Source: Bacillota bacterium
Lineage (GTDB): Bacteria > Bacillota > Sulfobacillia > Symbiobacteriales > Symbiobacteriaceae
Assembly: GCA_028287415.1 (NCBI GenBank)
Contig: JAQBPS010000754.1
Span: 1 to 9,121, forward strand
DNA length: 9,121 nucleotides
Direction: 5' to 3'
The position numbers and the translations under genes were made by a program. The notes below the pieces were generated by a model. It saw nothing but the letters and a program-made list of their open reading frames with translations. It did no database searches and was not told the DNA's origin. Of the stretch, positions 1 through 6,034 are shown piece by piece; within the stretch, counting starts at the first letter, position 1; the number at the start of each line of letters is the position of its first letter.

Positions 1-2180
1 CAGGTGACCGGTGCCGCCTTATCCGTCGCGGCGGGGAAGCAATCCACGGTCGCCGCTGTTACCCGGCGGACCAGCGTTACCGTACCGTCGGCCGTGTTGC
101 CCTGGGTGTCCTGCACCTGGACGGTCACGACCGTGCCGGCCTGGTTGCCGCCGCTGTAGTTGCCCGTGCTGGCACCCACCGAGCCCTTGGCTGCGCTCGC
201 TCCCCCTGCAATGTTGAAGGCAAGGGCGCCCACGCCGCCGGTCGCGGTGAACGTCTGCGCACCGAAAACCGGCACCTGCGCCGTCGGCGGGGCGATGGTG
301 AGGGCAGCGTCGGCCGTGAGCGACTGGCTGTTGCCGGCTGTGTCGAGGCTGTTGCTCACCGCATGGGATGCGCTGCCCTCGTAGCCGGCCGTAATCATGT
401 GGGTGCCGGTGCCAGCCGGGGTGTAGGTGACCGAGCACTTGCCGTTGGTCAGGGTGCATACCCCCGCCGAGCCCCAGCTGCCGTTGCCGCTGTTGGCGAA
501 GGTGACCGTGCCGGTGACCGGGACCTGGGTTGCCTGCCCGCTGATATCGGTCACTGTGACGTTACAGGTGGCGGTCGTGCCAACCATGAGTTCCGCCGGG
601 GTGCAGGTCACCTTCGTGGCGGTCGGGCGCTTGTTCACCTGAATCGTGGCAATGCCCTGGGTGCCCTTGGTATCTGTGACCGCTATCGTATCGGTCACGT
701 CGCCGGTGAGGCCTGACGTGTAAAGGCCGGTACTGTTGATGGTCGCACCGCTTGAGTTGTTGGTCTGAACGGCGTAGGTGTAGCCCCCGACGCCGCCCGC
801 TACCGAAAACTGTCGGGTGCTCTTTACATACACCGTGGCTGATGCCGGGGTGAGGATGACGACATCGTTCACGACGACAGACGTGCTGCCAATCGACGCC
901 TTGCGGACAGCGGTTCCCTGATAAGCTGCGGTAACCGACACGCCGCTCGGGGCCGCCGACGCCGGCGTGTAGCTCACGCTGCAAGAACCGCTGGCCAACA
1001 CACAACTGGTCGCATCGAAGGTGCCGGAACCAGCGCTCCAATTTACGTTCCCGTCGGGATCGCTGCCCATGGTGGCCCGCTTGTCGGTCACCGTGGCCGT
1101 ACAGGTAACGGGGCTGTTCACGGCGGTAGTCGCGGGCACGCAGGAGACCGTGGTGCTGGTCCCCATATCCTTGGTGCTCGTGGCCTTGGCCGACGCGGGA
1201 TTCCCTGCAACATTGACCGTGCTGGCCACGACTGTCACCAGGCCGTCCGGGATGGCGGACAGATCGCCCGTTGCCGTATAGCCGGCCCCGTCACTGATAG
1301 TCTCCCAGACCGTCGTCTTATTGTCGGAACCCGTGATCTCCAGGTTGACCGGTTGCCCGGATTCCGAAGTCGTGGTGCCAGAGATCGTAACGTTCTGGAG
1401 ATTATCAACCGCCGTCAGGTAGCTGTCCCCACCATCCGCAATCTGAACGTTGATGGTGGGGGAGTCACCATTGGGGTACGGAACGGGCGTGGTAAAAGTA
1501 CCGACAGCGTTCAGCAGACCAAAATTGACCGAGAACAGGCGTGCTGAACTCACCGCAGCATTAACGCCGAGGACCACGTCCATGGAACTGACGGGTGCAG
1601 TATAGTTCGCAATGAAAGCGTCGTTATCCTGGAAGGGAATCCCATTCACTGTCGTTGACATACCGGTGAATCGAGTCCGTCCATTCGCACTCGGGCCGAC
1701 GGTCAGCTTGGTTGTCTTGTCGAGGGTGTAGCTCTCGAAACCGGAAATTTCATTGAACTCCTGATAAGTAGGATCCCCATCCAGGTCGACTGACGTCAGG
1801 TAAAAGTCCTTAAGCCACACGGGCTGATTCGTGGCGTGATCGATGAAATCGAACCGGAAGCGGACATAGCCATCCGCGCTGGTTGAAATGGTCGGGTTGA
1901 AGCGAGGCACATATTGTGCGCCGTCATCAATCTTGGCCAGCGTGGCGTTCACGGTCTCGGCAACTGTTACGAGCGCGTCCACCTGGATCCCACTCTTGGT
2001 AACCACGTTTGTATACTTGTATAGATTGGGGTTTGTCGGGTCGGGTTGGCTCGGGGTGCCGAAATTCATGTTGGCGCCCACGCTGATGATGGTTCGTGTA
2101 AGCGCAGACGCTGACGGTACCCATTGCAGCATCAGTAACAGTGCCACAAATATGGAGCTCAGGATGCTCCGTGCTCTCAT
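1..2180 (-). CDS. Large secreted Ig-like repeat surface protein, N-terminal part (runs off left edge)
   Basis: The frame read leftward from the ATG at 2180 is open for 726 codons to the window edge; I translated it throughout and found no stop. Residues 1-26 form a signal peptide (basic start, hydrophobic core, cut after SASA). Residues 27 to about 235 form a beta-rich domain that includes DGYVRFRFDF and SGFESYTL, and it resembles N-terminal domains of large bacterial surface proteins. An Ig-like domain follows (about 236-340). Then two domain types alternate: A (about 95-115 residues, four cysteines, near 341-437, 515-629 and starting again near 707) and B (about 77 residues, GGVGxxxF core, near 438-514 and 630-706). 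The role is inferred to be a cell-surface adhesin or structural protein. Any anchor lies outside the window. The SD is weak (GGGAG, about 13 bases upstream). The 5' part and its upstream region are more AT-rich than neighbouring genes. Confidence 0.9.
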   Translation of the reverse strand, partial: MRARSILSSIFVALLLMLQWVPSASALTRTIISVGANMNFGTPSQPDPTNPNLYKYTNVVTKSGIQVDALVTVAETVNATLAKIDDGAQYVPRFNPTISTSADGYVRFRFDFIDHATNQPVWLKDFYLTSVDLDGDPTYQEFNEISGFESYTLDKTTKLTVGPSANGRTRFTGMSTTVNGIPFQDNDAFIANYTAPVSSMDVVLGVNAAVSSARLFSVNFGLLNAVGTFTTPVPYPNGDSPTINVQIADGGDSYLTAVDNLQNVTISGTTTSESGQPVNLEITGSDNKTTVWETISDGAGYTATGDLSAIPDGLVTVVASTVNVAGNPASAKATSTKDMGTSTTVSCVPATTAVNSPVTCTATVTDKRATMGSDPDGNVNWSAGSGTFDATSCVLASGSCSVSYTPASAAPSGVSVTAAYQGTAVRKASIGSTSVVVNDVVILTPASATVYVKSTRQFSVAGGVGGYTYAVQTNNSSGATINSTGLYTSGLTGDVTDTIAVTDTKGTQGIATIQVNKRPTATKVTCTPAELMVGTTATCNVTVTDISGQATQVPVTGTVTFANSGNGSWGSAGVCTLTNGKCSVTYTPAGTGTHMITAGYEGSASHAVSNSLDTAGNSQSLTADAALTIAPPTAQVPVFGAQTFTATGGVGALAFNIAGGASAAKGSVGASTGNYSGGNQAGTVVTVQVQDTQGNTADGTVTLVRRVTAATVDCFPAATDKAAPVT

Positions 2181-2355
2181 GCTACTTTCTCACTCCCACA
2201 CTTTCTGAGCTGTTTTACCTAAATCGCTATAGAGCAAAAGTCCTATCTCCGAATAGTTATATGTGCGAAATATACTTCCCTCCAGATTTACACAAACAAC
2301 ACATGAGTTCGGTGAAAATTTCATATGTACGTGAAGAACTTCAGGAAACGCAAAG

Positions 2356-2389
2356 GGCCCGAACCGTACGTAAACGTACGATTCGGGCC
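2356..2389 (-). terminator. Terminator of rnpB
   Basis: This hairpin has 15-bp arms (2356-2370 and 2375-2389) around a 4-base loop, starting 8 bases after the P1 helix of rnpB. In the minus-strand RNA every arm position pairs, with one U-G wobble. In the plus-strand RNA that position would be a C-A mismatch, so the hairpin is shaped for minus-strand transcription. It is followed on the minus strand by a moderately U-rich tail (CTTTGCGTTTCC). Confidence 0.75.
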
Positions 2390-2397
2390 AATGATGC

Positions 2398-2820
2398 GGT
2401 GTGAGTCCGGCGTTACCCCTGGTTCTGTCGTGGATGATCATTTATCTCGCGGCTCCGACCAAGAGCCGTGGTCCCGTCTTACCGGGACTGCGTCCTACCC
2501 GCGCTTGCGCGCCTACTTGGACTTGCACCGTGGCGGAGATTGCCCGTGCCACCCGGCCGTCGCCGGCCGGTATGCGTTTCTCTAGCTCGTTACAGGTACA
2601 CGCCCCTCAGGGAGAAGGCTTTCCCCATCGTCGGCTCGCGCCGCCAGGGCTTACACCCTGCGCCAACTTTCGACCGGCTACAGGCCCTCAAACGCCCGCC
2701 GAAGCAAGCTCGGACTTCACCGGTAGCGGTGCCAGGAAGTTCCTCACCGCGTCCTCCGGGTGCAGGCGACCATACGGTCTCCCCGTTAACGCAGCGCGAT
2801 CATCTACCGAACTCACACCC
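2398..2820 (-). ncRNA. rnpB: RNase P RNA, divergent core
   Basis: This is the catalytic RNA that removes 5' leaders from precursor tRNAs. Its ends are set by P1, a 13-bp helix between 2807-2819 and 2398-2410 with one G-U pair. P2 pairs 2798-2804 with 2433-2439. The 3' domain reads like textbook RNase P: GCGGGUAGG (with the GGU that contacts tRNA CCA), AGAUAAAUGAUCAUCC, CCACGACAGAA. P4 pairs 5' AACUUCCUGG (around 2732-2741) with 3' CCAGGGGU (2415-2422), in exactly the places where E. coli has AAAGUCCGGG and CCCGGCUU. The bulged U is kept, but three pairs differ on both strands. Other usually conserved blocks are also altered (GGGCAAUCUCC in place of GGUAAACUCC). At about 423 nt it is somewhat longer than the E. 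coli RNA. It lies after tRNA-Lys and its terminator, so it probably has its own promoter near 2825-2860; I could not place one firmly. The layout is closest to class A. Confidence 0.88.
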
Positions 2821-2858
2821 ATTTGGTCAAAGACCAGGTCGAATTATCACTATACCGG

Positions 2859-2897
2859 AAAAAGCGAGCGCCGTCCAGCCCTTAATGCTGAACGGCG
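2859..2897 (-). terminator. Terminator after tRNA-Lys
   Basis: 11-bp arms at 2869-2879 and 2887-2897 enclose a 7-base loop. On the minus strand they are followed by CTCGC and then five Ts (2863-2859). One position is a U-G pair in the minus-strand RNA but would be a C-A mismatch in the plus-strand RNA, which supports minus-strand use. It closes the tRNA-Ser/tRNA-Lys unit and separates it from rnpB. Confidence 0.85.
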
Positions 2898-2908
2898 TCG
2901 AAAACGTC

Positions 2909-2983
2909 TGGTGGACCGCGAAGGACTCGAACCTTCAACCGTCCGATTAAGAGTCGGATGCTCTACCATTGAGCTAGCGGTCC
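2909..2983 (-). tRNA. tRNA-Lys (anticodon CTT)
   Basis: The reverse complement folds as a cloverleaf. A 7-bp acceptor stem pairs GGACCGC with GCGGTCC, the D-arm contains AATGGTAGAGC, the T-arm contains GGTTCGAGTCC, the discriminator is A, and the CCA is encoded (2911-2909). The anticodon stem TCCGA/TCGGA encloses CTCTTAA, giving anticodon CTT, which reads AAG (lysine). It lies 6 bases after tRNA-Ser, so the two are almost certainly one transcript. Confidence 0.96.
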
Positions 2984-2989
2984 AGACGA

Positions 2990-3080
2990 TGGCGGAGAGA
3001 GAGGGATTTGAACCCTCGCGGGGCTTACGCCCCCTACAGCTTTAGCAAAGCCGCCCCTTCAGCCGCTTGGGTACCTCTCC
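2990..3080 (-). tRNA. tRNA-Ser (anticodon GCT)
   Basis: The reverse complement folds as a class II tRNA with a long variable arm (GGGGGCGTAAGCCCC region), as expected for serine. The acceptor stem pairs GGAGAGG with TCTCTCC (last pair G-T), the discriminator is G, and the CCA is encoded (2992-2990). The anticodon stem CGGCT/AGCTG encloses TTGCTAA, giving anticodon GCT for AGC/AGU serine codons. The T-arm contains GGTTCGAATCC. Confidence 0.97.
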
Positions 3081-3186
3081 AGCGCTGTAGTCCGCCCTAC
3101 GAACGTATCGTACAACGGAACTTTATTTTATCCTCTTGCTGCCGTTCTGTCAACGACCTGGGGTCTGGAAAATGACGGAAAACCGG

Positions 3187-3534
3187 CTAGATCGCGTGGG
3201 TCGCACCATCCGGCACCTTTGTTCCGCCGAAGTATTGGTGGACATGCTGCTGAATCGCCTCCAGGGCAGCCGGCGAATTGACGGCGGACCGGGCGGTGGC
3301 GAGCAGAATGCTGTAGCAGGCATCCACGGCGATGCTCATGTCCGGATGTTCCTGGCTGCGATAAACCAGCGGCTCGGGCTCCTCCGTGTGGCCAATCCAG
3401 ACCCGGCTGCGGAAAATATTCATGCGCAGCCCGCGCTTCGCCCGCCCGCCCGGGAAATCCCGCAGTACCATCAATTGGACCTCATAACCGTCAGGCAGTT
3501 CGACATAGGCATCAAACACCTTTGCCTCTTCCAA
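3187..3534 (-). CDS. Hypothetical protein, 115 residues
   Basis: I do not recognise the family. I chose the TTG at 3534 because GGGGGAGGGG lies just upstream as an SD. The frame also opens at a GTG at 3627, but that site has no SD and would add a low-complexity, unconvincing N-terminus. The protein begins MEEAKVFDAYVELPDGY. It looks mixed alpha/beta: short strands in the first 60 residues (VFDAYVEL, YEVQLMVLRDF, RSRVWIGH) and a long helix near 67-102 with a single cysteine (C73). There is no signal peptide, membrane segment or known motif. It is probably soluble and cytoplasmic. It diverges from the 87-residue gene at 3717, and tRNA-Ser follows about 107 bases downstream. Coding is supported by composition and the SD only. 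Confidence 0.6.
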   Translation of the reverse strand: MEEAKVFDAYVELPDGYEVQLMVLRDFPGGRAKRGLRMNIFRSRVWIGHTEEPEPLVYRSQEHPDMSIAVDACYSILLATARSAVNSPAALEAIQQHVHQYFGGTKVPDGATHAI

Positions 3535-3569
3535 CCCGCTTTCCCCTCCCCCGCCCTTGCTTCCGCTAC

Positions 3570-3585
3570 TGTTTATACGTAAACA
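3570..3585. promoter_or_regulatory. Operator-like palindrome upstream of the 115-residue gene
   Basis: TGTTTA-TACG-TAAACA is a dyad with 6-bp perfect arms, 36 bases before the TTG start of the minus-strand gene. Read on the minus strand it contains TATAAA, a fair -10 element, so a bound regulator would block a promoter there. No convincing -35 was found. The binding factor is unknown. Confidence 0.4.
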
Positions 3586-3653
3586 AGTGCGGTCGGGGTC
3601 GAATCGTCGATCAAAAAAGTTCCCCACTGGAGATTCTTGGTTGTTACCGCTAC

Positions 3654-3683
3654 TTGTGCCAATTTGTTTGGCACCTATATAAT
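3654..3683 (+). promoter_or_regulatory. Promoter with palindromic operator in its spacer
   Basis: The -35 TTGTGC (3654-3659) and -10 TATAAT (3678-3683) are 18 bases apart, about 35 bases before the GTG of the 87-residue gene. The -10 is a perfect consensus. A perfect inverted repeat, GTGCCAA (3656-3662) and TTGGCAC (3668-3674) with 5 bases between, overlaps the -35 and fills the spacer. That is the classic position for a repressor operator. Confidence 0.6.
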
Positions 3684-3716
3684 AAGGATAGTGAAAGAAA
3701 AGAGGGTGACTCAGCG

Positions 3717-3980
3717 GTGGAAGAGTTGCTGCGAACCCATCGCGATCAGGCGTTCAAGATCCTGCAGGAGAACCGGGCGCAATCGCGGGAAGGGATCGAA
3801 CTGTTGGTGCGGGCACGCCTGGAGCAGGTTGCAGCGACCATGGAGCAAGGCGGCGGAGCGATTTCACCGGAACGGCTGGAAGAGCTCTACCGGGAGATGC
3901 TTGAGCTCTCGTTCTCGATGTTCTCTCTGGGGTTTGCCATGGCGCATACAATGTCCCGTGAGCCCGCTGCCAAGCAGTAG
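3717..3980 (+). CDS. Hypothetical helical protein, 87 residues
   Basis: I chose the GTG at 3717 because AAGAGGGTGA, a near-consensus SD, lies 8 bases upstream and a good promoter precedes it; the frame remains open further upstream to 3522. The protein (MEELLRTHRDQAFKILQENR...) is almost entirely amphipathic helix. There is one long charged helix at about 2-44, a short GGG turn near 45-47, and a second helix at about 51-79 whose end is hydrophobic and methionine-rich (LELSFSMFSLGFAMAHTM). It has no cysteines, signal peptide or DNA-binding motif. The hydrophobic C-terminal helix could mediate dimerisation or membrane contact. I do not recognise the family. It converges on the AI-2E gene and shares a terminator hairpin with it. 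The palindrome in its promoter suggests that it is regulated. Confidence 0.7.
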   Translation: MEELLRTHRDQAFKILQENRAQSREGIELLVRARLEQVAATMEQGGGAISPERLEELYREMLELSFSMFSLGFAMAHTMSREPAAKQ

Positions 3981-3992
3981 CCCAGTCCAATA

Positions 3993-4020
3993 AGCCCGGC
4001 CGACTAACCTCGGCCGGGCT
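3993..4020. terminator. Shared hairpin between convergent genes
   Basis: AGCCCGGCCGA (3993-4003) and TCGGCCGGGCT (4010-4020) form a perfect 11-bp GC-rich stem with a 6-base loop. It directly abuts the stop codon of the minus-strand AI-2E gene and lies 12 bases after the stop of the plus-strand 87-residue gene. Neither side has a strong T-run, so termination may be imperfect. Confidence 0.6.
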
Positions 4021-5136
4021 TCACTCATGCCCCTGCGGGGCAGACGGCTCAGGGCGGGCCGCGGGTTGTGCCGTCAGGTTAACGGCGGGCGCTGCCGTAA
4101 GCCGTGAAATCAGGAACCCCCACAGCACCCGGATCACACCCGCGACGGGCAGGGCCAGGATCAGCCCGTACGGGCCCACCAGGTAGCCCGCCGAGAGCAC
4201 CGAGAGCATCACGACCAGCGGGTGCAGGCCGACGCTTTCGGCCATGATCTTCGGGGAGAGCACGGCGTTCTCGATCTGCTGGATGATCGCAAAGGCGACA
4301 ACCGTTTCGAGCGCCAGCAGGGGCGAGACCGTCAGCGCTGCGAGCACGGCTGGGATGGCGCCCAGAATCGGGCCCACATAGGGCACCATCTCCGTGAAGC
4401 CCGCCCACATGCCCAGCAGCAGGGAAAACCGCAGTCCCAGCAGGGCTGTGGCGCTGGCCGCCATGGCGCCGACGATCAGGGCCAGGAGGAGCTGCCCGCG
4501 CACGAAGCCCGCCAGCACCCGGTCCAGCGACCGCAGGAGGTTGACGATCTCCTGGCGGTGACGGGCGGGCAGGGCGTGGACAAACCGCTCCTTGAAGCGG
4601 TCGATATCCTTGAGCAGGTAGAACGCGAGGAAGGGCGCCAGCAGCAAGCTCGCCAGCAGTCCGGCGGCCTGGCGAAGCGTGTGGATTGTGATCAATCCCT
4701 GGAGTGCGCGGGTAGAGCGCACCTCGATATCGGAGATGTTCCGGTCCAGCACATCGCGCAACTCCGGCGGCATGCCCATGCTGCGTACGCGCTGCTGAAG
4801 CCCGCCCGCCAGTTCACGGGCGCGCAGGGAGTAGAGGGGAATCGCCTCCGCCAGGCGGCGCGTTTCGCTGACCACCTGGGGCAGCAGTTCGCCGACCATC
4901 AGGGCGGCGACCATGCCGAGCACGCCGTACACGATCAGGATCGCCCAGCCGCGATGCAGCCCCCGCCCGGCGAGGCTGTTCACGAGGGGGGCCACCACAT
5001 AGGCGATGCCCACGGCCAAAAGAAAGGGCGCCAGCACCGGGCGGACGGTCCAGAGCCCCCATCCGACAGCGAACATCAGTCCACCCAGCACTACCGCTGC
5101 GGCGATTTGCCGCCCCCTCGCCTTCACGTCCGGCAC
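4021..5136 (-). CDS. AI-2E family transporter (YdiK/YrrI-like membrane protein)
   Basis: A 371-residue polytopic membrane protein of the AI-2E transporter (PF01594) family, normal length being about 340-380. Start is GTG at 5136 with AAGGGGGGA 3 bases upstream. Hydrophobic segments lie near 11-30, 31-52, 62-83, 155-175, 210-236, 238-272, 274-288 and 303-345. The loop at about 85-150 is soluble and partly helical. Family signatures are LAPFLAFYLLKD (167-178), GFVRGQLLLALIVG (210-223), EMVPYVGPILGAIPA (249-263) and ENAVLSPKIMAESVGLHP (289-306). The tail after 348 is Ala/Pro-rich and probably disordered. Members have been linked to autoinducer-2 export, Na+/H+ antiport and general permease roles. 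The copy next to mnmA in Bacillota has no established substrate. It is the last gene of the PRC-barrel - zinc-ribbon - AI-2E operon. Confidence 0.93.
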   Translation of the reverse strand: MPDVKARGRQIAAAVVLGGLMFAVGWGLWTVRPVLAPFLLAVGIAYVVAPLVNSLAGRGLHRGWAILIVYGVLGMVAALMVGELLPQVVSETRRLAEAIPLYSLRARELAGGLQQRVRSMGMPPELRDVLDRNISDIEVRSTRALQGLITIHTLRQAAGLLASLLLAPFLAFYLLKDIDRFKERFVHALPARHRQEIVNLLRSLDRVLAGFVRGQLLLALIVGAMAASATALLGLRFSLLLGMWAGFTEMVPYVGPILGAIPAVLAALTVSPLLALETVVAFAIIQQIENAVLSPKIMAESVGLHPLVVMLSVLSAGYLVGPYGLILALPVAGVIRVLWGFLISRLTAAPAVNLTAQPAARPEPSAPQGHE

Positions 5137-5151
5137 GGTCCCCCCTTTGCC

Positions 5152-5358
5152 CTAGCGGCGCTCCATGACCGTAGCCTGGGGCAGCAGCAGCTCCGGACTC
5201 TGGTGCGTGGCCGCTGCGACCAGCTCGCCGTCAGCGTCCAGGTGGTAGACCCGCACACTCCCCCGACCCACGTTGAACTCGACGCAGCAGTCCCAGCAGT
5301 AGTATTGGTCGGCCCCGACACGGCCGATGCACCGGCCGGTGCAGTTGGGACACCTCAA
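5152..5358 (-). CDS. Small zinc-ribbon protein, 68 residues
   Basis: Start is TTG at 5358, with AGGGGGTG 7 bases upstream. The N-terminus carries CxxC (C3, C6), an extra C10, and a second CxxC plus C (C21, C24, C25 in YYCWDCCVEF), a four-cysteine metal-ribbon arrangement that probably binds zinc. A short beta-rich segment follows (SVRVYHLDADGELVAAA), then a charged C-terminus. The function is unknown. It lies 18 bases after the PRC-barrel stop and 15 bases before the AI-2E start, so all three should be co-transcribed. It may help assemble or regulate the membrane protein, or bind nucleic acid; both are inference. Confidence 0.8.
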   Translation of the reverse strand: MRCPNCTGRCIGRVGADQYYCWDCCVEFNVGRGSVRVYHLDADGELVAAATHQSPELLLPQATVMERR

Positions 5359-5376
5359 GAAAACGCACCCCCTGAG

Positions 5377-5838
5377 CTATTCGGTCGGGTCGTCCAGAAG
5401 GATTGCCGCCTCGCCGGCCAACGCGGGGCCGGCAAGTGGGAACACTTCCTTGCCGCTGAGCAAATCATCCACAAAGCCGTGGGAGAGCTGGAGCGCTGTC
5501 ACCTGCCCGCTGCGGGGATCAAAGTGAAAGTCGTCCAGCACACCTACCTCTTCCCCGGTGCCTCTCAGCACGGGCAGCCCGTGCAGTTCGGTGGAGCACC
5601 GGGTAAGGCGGTCAGCCGGCAGGTAGGCCTCCTCAGCCAGCAGGTGGGTATCCCCGACCGCTTTCACGGCCTGGAAGTCCAGCACACGCCGGGGATGCAG
5701 CAGCCCCCCGGCGTCCAGCACCAGCCCGCAGATCCGGGCGCCGTCCGTGGTGAGCAGCACCTTGTGCACCCTGCCAATCCGCTTCAGCTTTGTCCCGGTC
5801 AACACGGGCAGTCCGATCAGATCACGACCCCTCGGCAC
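5377..5838 (-). CDS. Two-domain PRC-barrel protein, 153 residues
   Basis: It has two PRC-barrel-like repeats. The first is near 7-76 (LIGLPVLTG...IGRVHKVLL...ICGLVLD). The second is near 86-149 (HGLPVLRG...EVGVLDDFHFDPRSGQV). These small beta-barrels act as protein-interaction modules, as in photosynthetic reaction centre H subunits and the RNA-processing factor RimM. There is no membrane segment. Related proteins next to mnmA and the AI-2E gene in Bacillota have no established function. The GTG start at 5838 gives the expected short N-terminus before IGLPV, and AAGGGA lies 10 bases upstream. An overlapping ATG at 5844 in another frame stops after 7 codons and may be fortuitous. It heads the operon with the zinc-ribbon and AI-2E genes. 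Its promoter must lie in the 5839-6034 gap it shares with the divergent DUF4097 gene. Confidence 0.88.
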   Translation of the reverse strand: MPRGRDLIGLPVLTGTKLKRIGRVHKVLLTTDGARICGLVLDAGGLLHPRRVLDFQAVKAVGDTHLLAEEAYLPADRLTRCSTELHGLPVLRGTGEEVGVLDDFHFDPRSGQVTALQLSHGFVDDLLSGKEVFPLAGPALAGEAAILLDDPTE

Positions 5839-6034
5839 TCGGCATCGATCCCTTGCTCATCGACTCGACGATTCCCATTGCGGGATCAGTATGTCCAATG
5901 GCAAGAAGAGACAAACGCACAGGTTGACTCCGGTTGGCGCGTATGCAAAAAATACCGGCCCGCTGAAGGGTTGGTGTGCCGCGCAGGCGTCCAATCAGCA
6001 GAAGCGCCGGATGCGGAACGAGGAGGAATCACCT

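Noticed and set aside
19..1041. Minus-strand frames at 19-459 and 562-1041 and several plus-strand frames
   Set aside because: They are out of frame with the surface-protein gene, which is continuous in its own frame from 2180 with a signal peptide and recognisable repeats.
2401..3045. Plus-strand frames of 214 and 160 codons over 2401-3045
   Set aside because: They lie antisense to rnpB and the two tRNAs. The peptide REGLEPSTVRLRVGCSTIEL is the well-known false protein made by translating antisense tRNA genes.
3136..3582. Plus-strand frame of 148 codons
   Set aside because: It is antisense to the 115-residue minus-strand gene, which has the better SD and more protein-like sequence; the plus frame has no ribosome site.
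5891..6034. Alternative ATG start (5891) giving the DUF4097 protein 48 extra residues
   Set aside because: The upstream SD is poor and the extension is basic and unstructured ahead of a membrane segment, while GAGGAGG sits at good distance from the GTG at 6035.
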